Source of the DNA: Erpobdella octoculata
Lineage: Eukaryota > Annelida > Clitellata > Hirudinida > Erpobdellidae
Reading direction: 5' to 3'
NCBI GenBank assembly: GCA_963978895.1
Contig: OZ022238.1
Coordinates: forward strand, 28,305,617 to 28,369,616
DNA: 64,000 nucleotides
The translations under genes and the position numbers were made by a program. The notes beneath the pieces were generated by a model. That model was not told the DNA's origin and did no database searches. It saw only the letters and a list, made by a program, of their open reading frames with translations. Shown in pieces: positions 58,801-64,000 of this stretch (position 1 is the first letter of the stretch; each line of letters starts with the position of its first letter).

Positions 58801-58841
58801 GCGATGAGTGTACAAACTCACGAAGATTAAAGCAGGCAGTA
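55839..58841 (-). mobile_element. Penelope-like element A with 3' pseudo-LTR
   Basis: Minus-strand element: coding region to 56249, UTR, degenerate hammerhead (56029-55989), then the element's own N-terminal frame (from ATG 55960: MNFNSLFEARLVPQFRKVER) that stops at the TA array. At the 5' end it meets element B head to head near 58840, where the ORF starts within sequence copied from B. The 3' region repeats inverted at 60341-60760. Confidence 0.85.
55989..56029 (-). ncRNA. degenerate hammerhead-like motif of PLE A
   Basis: Stem I TGCC with GGCA, stem II GGAGAG with CTCTCC, GAA, stem III ACGCGT and cleavage C (GUC) are all present. The CUGANGA box reads TTGAAAA, changing two invariant core bases. 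Fold retained, cleavage doubtful. Confidence 0.6.
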
Positions 58842-58858
58842 GATTTGCTGGTTGACAT
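56249..58858 (-). CDS. Penelope-like reverse transcriptase with GIY-YIG endonuclease, one internal stop
   Basis: One frame of 869 codons broken by a single TAG (58384-58382) in DDGLVA stop LTREGY. After the stop come the RT blocks: GDFSPAYLYGTVKVHK, LRPIISQCPTASYNLAKYIN, GVAMGSPLGPLFANYYM, LYARYVDDIFIL (catalytic YVDD), then QLAFLDTLV. The C-terminal GIY-YIG nuclease is LVYLFQCPLP, TYIGHTRTSLARRL and a GAIKQHFNTSHH block. The tail ends VIDNVNITQRRRKK. PLEs copy RNA onto nicked DNA with these two domains. The first Met (58858) lies in sequence from the inverted neighbour; true element sequence seems to begin at TACFNLREF. So the native N-terminus (MNFNSL...) is missing and the copy is probably inactive. 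Confidence 0.93.
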
Positions 58859-60775
58859 TCTTCATATTTGCACTCTTGATTCTCCTTTTAGACACCCAGG
58901 TGGTGGTCTATATCTGCAGATAGATGGTGTTGCCATGGGCTCACCCTTGGGTCCTTTATTCGCCAATTACTACATGGGATTTTTGGAAAACAAAGTTTTC
59001 AAAGACAACAACAATAAACCTTTGCTTTATGCCAGATACGTTGACGATATTTTTATTCTTGTCGATTCTGAAAAAAAGAGATTCTGGATTTGAAGAAAAG
59101 ATTTGAGGAAAACTCTGTACTAAAATTCACCTATGAAAATTCTAATAATCACAATCAGCTTGCTTTTCTAGATACTCTTGTTACTAAAACAGTTAATGGA
59201 CTCACATCATCAGTTTACGTCAAACCATCCAATACCGGTGTATGTTTAAACGCTCATAGTGAATGCCCTGACAGGTATAAAACTAGTGTTATCAACAACT
59301 ACCTTCTTCGTGCATACAATTTGAGTGAAGATTGGAGTAGTTTTCATAGGGAGGTGACTCGTGTAAAACAGCTACTTGTTAACAATAATTATGCCAACTC
59401 ATACGTTGATGAAGTCATTAATAAGTTCGTCTCACGTCTTGTTCAACCCAACAAAAATGAAGCTTCAGCTAAATCTTCTCATTTGGGAGTTCAAACCTCT
59501 GGCGTAGAAGAAGTGCCTTTATTCTATTGCAATCAAATGCACAGTAACTATGCTTCTGATGAAAGGGCCATAAAACTTATTATTAGAAAAAATGTTGTTC
59601 TCTGTGAACCTGATAAGCACAAGTTGAAGATCCACATTTACTATAGAAACCTTAAGACCTCTAATTTAGTCATCAGAAATAACCTTTCTTACCACCCAAA
59701 CGCCCTACAGCAGACTCATCTCGTGTACCTATTTCAATGCCCGCTTCCACATAGTACGGTGGAGACATATATAGGTCACACCCGCACAAGTCTTGCCCGA
59801 CGGCTCACTATGCACATTCAGAACGGTGCAATAAAGCAACATTTTAACACTTCACACCATTGTAAACCAACACGAAAACTTCTTGATGAAAACACTACAA
59901 TAATATTTAGAGAAAATAACTTTACACGCCTGAAGATTCGTGAGGCTCTGTTTATTAAAAAACTTGCCCCTTCTATTAATAAACAGTTTGATACAGTTCC
60001 TTCCACTTTAAAACTATTTGATTCCTCAATTAGTTTTGTTGCTGCCCCGTCTGCCCCTCCTGTCATTGATTCTGAGCTTGCGACTGATGGCTCAGCTACG
60101 TGTTGTCTCGACTGTTCCCGTCTCGATCTGCTTCCCGATGAAAACGATGAGCAATTGCTTCAGGGAGAGGTTGTCAGATCTCACACGTTGGAGACGATGG
60201 AGGTAGTTGCGGTTTCACTGGCTGCTGAAGAATGTATCGGTACTGATGCACCAGAATCGTTGGATGTTGATTCTACTCATGATATGTTTCAACATGTGAT
60301 AGACAACGTAAATATCACACAACGAAGACGAAAGAAGTAGATCGTATCTTGCTTATTTCCCCCTCTTATGATTGTTTCGTTTTACTCGTTATTTATTTTA
60401 TTTTATTTATTTATTATTATATATAAATTTATTTTTCTTTCTATTTTATTTGTATTATTTATTTTTCTTCTTTTGCTTTTCGAATATTTGAGCAACATTT
60501 TCGTTTCTTTCTGTGCTTTTGGTTTTCCGTTGTGTTTACCGGTGTGTTTACGTTTCATTTGCCTTGAAAATGGAGAGTTTCTCTCCGAAACGCGTCGGCA
60601 TTATATGTAATAAAAATAATTTCTAACTATGAATTTCAATAGTTTGTTTGAAGCTCGTCTTGTTCCACAGTTCAGAAAAGTGGAACGTGTTATGAAAAAA
60701 GTTGTTTCTTTTAAGTTTAGAGCTGTTTTTCTTCGAGCATGTCTAGAAGAAAATTTATTGCCAAAATTTGCTATA
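58842..60775 (+). pseudogene. Penelope-like element B, 5'-truncated, inverted partner of A
   Basis: Starts inside the RT at LLVDILHICTLDSPFRHPGG, keeps GVAMGSPLGPL and YVDDIFIL, then a 2-base expansion of an A run near 59072 shifts the frame (SEKKRFWI and stop). The correct frame resumes at 59090 and runs through the GIY-YIG domain to the stop at 60340. UTR, hammerhead-like motif (60560-60600) and the N-terminal restart (60629, MNFNSLFEARLV to ENLLPKFAIN) follow, ending in a TA array at 60776. It is nearly identical to A over the shared part, so both are recent. Confidence 0.9.
60560..60600 (+). ncRNA. degenerate hammerhead-like motif of PLE B
   Basis: Same stems and the same two core changes (TTGAAAA) as the motif at 55989-56029. 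Confidence 0.6.
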
Positions 60776-61215
60776 AATATATATATATATATATATATGA
60801 CTGTTTGTGTGTATGTATGTATGTATGTATGTATGTATGTATGTATGTATGTATGTCCTTTATGCATTGCCACTCCATTCATTCGATCGTAATGAAATTT
60901 TCACACAACCTTGAGAGTCAATAGAGGAAGATTTTTGTGAAAAAAATTGAGATTAGTCACAAAATGAGCGGGAGCGGGAGATCGAGTGGAAACGGGAAAG
61001 TGAGTATGAGCGGGAACGGGAGAGCCAGCGGAAACGGAAAAGCGACCGGGAGCGAAAAAGCGAGCGGGAAAGAGAAAGCGACCGGGAACGGGAAAGCAAG
61101 CGGGAATAGGAAAACGACAGGAAGCGGGAAAGCAAGCGGAGAAGGAAACGGGAGCGAGAGAGAAAAAGATAGAAAATCCTCTAAAAATCCTGGGCAACAC
61201 CGGGTACCCCGCTAG
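60776..61215 (+). mobile_element. non-autonomous Helitron, GGGTACCCCGCTAG copy
   Basis: A TA/TATG lead (60776-60857), TCGATCGTAATGAAATTTTC, TGAGATTAGTCACAAAATGA, a purine-rich tract (60965-61160), then GGGCAACACCGGGTACCCCG and CTAG (61212-61215) before T. It directly adjoins PLE B. Confidence 0.8.
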
Positions 61216-64000
61216 TATTTAATAAATAAGTAATTCATTGTATTTAATGAATAAGTGGTTCATTATATTTAATGAATAAGTTGCTGCTAGGACCAATAAA
61301 TTGCAACAGCTAATCGTCGCTAAGGCTAACTGACGATGGCCAACTGTTGTAAGGCCAATTCATCATGATGGTGAAGACAATGTTTCAAGGTCTTAGGAGC
61401 AGACATGCATATATACTCCTGGCTTGTTAGGAAAAGAAAGCAGTCTCCTACGGAAGATCGACCATTGAAAAGACAAAAACTTTAGGTCAACAATTTTTTG
61501 AAGTCTAATAAAAAAAAAACAAACGTTTTTTGTTTTGATTGCTTTATAAAGAAACAAAAACTTAATTTGTTTGGTTGGTAACTGAAAACCGAATTACTGA
61601 CGAGGAAGGGGTCAAAACACGGTAACAATTGTGTGACTTCATTTATGGATGACTCCTAATACCTATGTTACGTAAAATCACATGTTAAATAATATCACAT
61701 GTTAACTTACATCATATGTTACTTAATATTATAGTCTCAGGTTACTCATTGTTGTGGGGTCATTCGCAAAGATTCGCATAATTTTTATTCTGATTGATTT
61801 CTAATTTACTAAAAATTAAAAAGAAACAACAATTAGCACAGCCTTTATAGCAAGTGCTATAAATAGATTAATTTAGAAAATAATTTACAATTGAGATGAA
61901 TGAAGAGAATCATAACAGCAGGTATTATGGCGTGTACAAGCTCACATGTTCACAGTATTTCACGTGGCATCAAATAAATCATTAAATAATTCAACGGTTT
62001 CAAGAGAAGCAGGCATTTTCATGTACAACATTTTTTTCGGTTTCTCATGGAAATAATAAGAGGAGATATTAAAATTTTCAAAGAAGCGTTAAAATGATTA
62101 TTTTAAGTTGAAAAAGGCTTTAAAAGTTATTATTTTGAGTTTACCAGCTGGTATCATCATCATCATCACCATCCTCACCACCACCACCACCACCATAATC
62201 ATCATCATCATTATCCACCAACCCGGGCCTCCCGATGGGCTGAGGGCCCATCACAGTTTGAAATTTAGATTTTATTTGAACCTGAATAAATGTTTAAAAT
62301 TTTTAAAAATTATTACTGTGATTTTCATATTTTACCTCTGAAATTCAACCTTTATTCATCAACATTATTTCCTCTTACCAATATCGCAAGAATTTTAAAA
62401 CAGAACTTTAACTGAATTTATTTCATTTTCACATTAAAATGAAATCTTTAAAACAGTACAATTTTTTGTGATCTACAAATCGATTAAGACCTTTGAATGA
62501 AACAGGTGTAGACTATTAATTTTCATCTTCATTATTCTCATCTTACCAAATATAAAATAAAGATGTTTCAAAATCATCGTCGCCTTCATTCTTTTCATTG
62601 CGTATAAATTTGGATCTATAAAAATTTTACTATTTACATTTTTGCTAAAAATCATAAAGACTTCATGCAACGCAAAATTGCAGCGAAAGCTTAGGGCCCG
62701 GGGCTTTTGTGATTTTATTGGAATTTGCGCAAAGTTCTGGGCAGCTTTTGGCTTTTAATTGTTTGAATTTAACCTCTGATTTCGATCAATGAAAAATTTA
62801 ATGATTCTTAGCATATTCATAATTATAAATATTGTTAATAACTAGGATATAGGAAGCCCACGAAAGTAAGGGCCTGATCATCATCACCATCCACCAACCT
62901 GCATCATCATCATCATCCAACAAACAGCATCATTATCATCCCCCAACAAAACCATCTTTTTCCTCCCAACAATTTTTGTTTCATATTTTGGTGCGTAAAT
63001 AAATATTGAAAGTTTATAACAGATAATTAAATAAAAAAGAGTGACCTTCAAGGTGGATTTATAAACATTTATTGAATGCATAATAATCGTTCTAGCAATG
63101 AAAAAGTTCATAGTGCATGTGATGCTGATGATGACGACGACGACGACGACGACGACGACGATGATGATGTTGATGATGATGGCAATGCAAATGACCAATC
63201 ATAGCAAACAGGTATGCGAAAGTGAAAGTGAATCGTGCCACCACCGATATATTTAATGATGTTTAACGGCAGCATGGCCGGATGCTTTTAACAAAATTGA
63301 TTTACAAATTTATTATTGATTTATACGAATTAACCAAATATACAATAGAGGTCAAATAAGTTTAATTAATTCATTCCACAGCGGAAGTGCAAATTTATTT
63401 GAAACAATTCGACAAACTTTCATCAAAATAAATGTATGAATCTGCGTGTGCAAAAGCATCATCTTGGTGGTCAAAATTGATTTTTTTTTAGAAAACGATG
63501 TTTATTATAGAGAAAAAAACTTAAAAAACCCTATTGAAAAAATACCAATGGTCTTCTCTAATGATAAAACTTAAAAAAAAACACTGAAACTAAAACTAGA
63601 AAATGAAGCAAAAACTTCATATGAGAAAGTATATAAATAGTTGTGACGGAATATATAGGAATGTATAATGTATACTCGTATTTACATCGCATCTGGCATT
63701 GGGCAAGCAGCCACAAGAGGCTATAAAATATCAGAGTAGTTTGAAATTTGTACAAAACTTAAATTCTACGCCAACTATGTAATGACAGGCGCATCATAAC
63801 GTGAATGGAATAGCAAAATCCGGTACGTATCATAGAATCAAAACCCTTGTAAATTATATTTCAATAAAATTGATATTATAAATGCGTTATTGCATTTTAA
63901 AATTTATATAAATCTATTTTGATAATTACAGAAATTGAACAAAAAAATTTCCATGAAGTTATCTCTCTGATTTCCATGACTTCACCGCGGTGAGATGTTT
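61216..64000. other. AT-rich DNA with trinucleotide repeats, no gene supported
   Basis: 61216-61280 carries complements of the AATACAATGAACCACTTATT motif found after the Helitron at 52030. ATC/CAC repeats occur at 62150-62220 and 62876-62925, and a GAC/GAT array at 63122-63180. The short frames are repeat-driven. Upstream DGK exons may lie here but none was identified. Confidence 0.5.

Noticed and set aside
58743..59093. 116-residue plus-strand frame starting in the PLE junction
   Set aside because: Its first part is antisense to PLE A. It becomes PLE B only from LLVDILHIC onward and ends at a frameshift, so it is not a separate gene.

Overview
The window is AT-rich DNA from a multicellular animal, most likely an aquatic invertebrate; I cannot name the species. 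The animal assignment rests on two spliced genes with GT-AG introns, a two-box HMGB protein and a type I diacylglycerol kinase (DGK) with EF-hands and C1 domains. The transposon mix fits too: CR1/L2-like LINEs, Penelope-like elements (PLEs) with GIY-YIG, Helitrons, hAT and pogo elements and a tRNA-derived SINE.
Layout. 1-9 kb: AAT microsatellites, a candidate unrecognised spliced gene (1945-2921), a SINE, a hAT MITE and a candidate minus-strand exon (7837-8293). 9-16 kb: decayed satellite, small Helitrons, long TA arrays, a PLE 3' end with a hammerhead ribozyme, and a tandem duplication. 16.7-20.5 kb: a Helitron with a nested pogo-like element, then a hAT element. 22.3-23.2 kb: a complete four-exon HMGB gene (+). 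24.6-54.9 kb: at least 21 exons of a type I DGK gene (-), convergent with HMGB and lacking its 5' end. Its introns hold most of the mobile DNA; the 12.7 kb intron between 39670 and 52369 is almost entirely nested transposons. 55-61 kb: Helitrons flanking two PLEs in head-to-head orientation. 61-64 kb: AT-rich DNA with trinucleotide repeats and no gene I can support.
Main points. (1) Four very short palindromes (18-42 bp), each flanked by a 7-8 bp direct repeat, look like ultra-short foldback insertions; two sit at different sites in two copies of one repeat. (2) Two PLE 3' ends carry hammerhead ribozymes with intact core residues and the element's start codon inside the ribozyme; the head-to-head pair carries a degenerate version. 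(3) The DGK has an approximately 165-residue Cys/Ser/Lys-rich insert between catalytic and accessory halves, and a one-base frameshift in the exon for its GTGND motif, although every splice phase around it is consistent.
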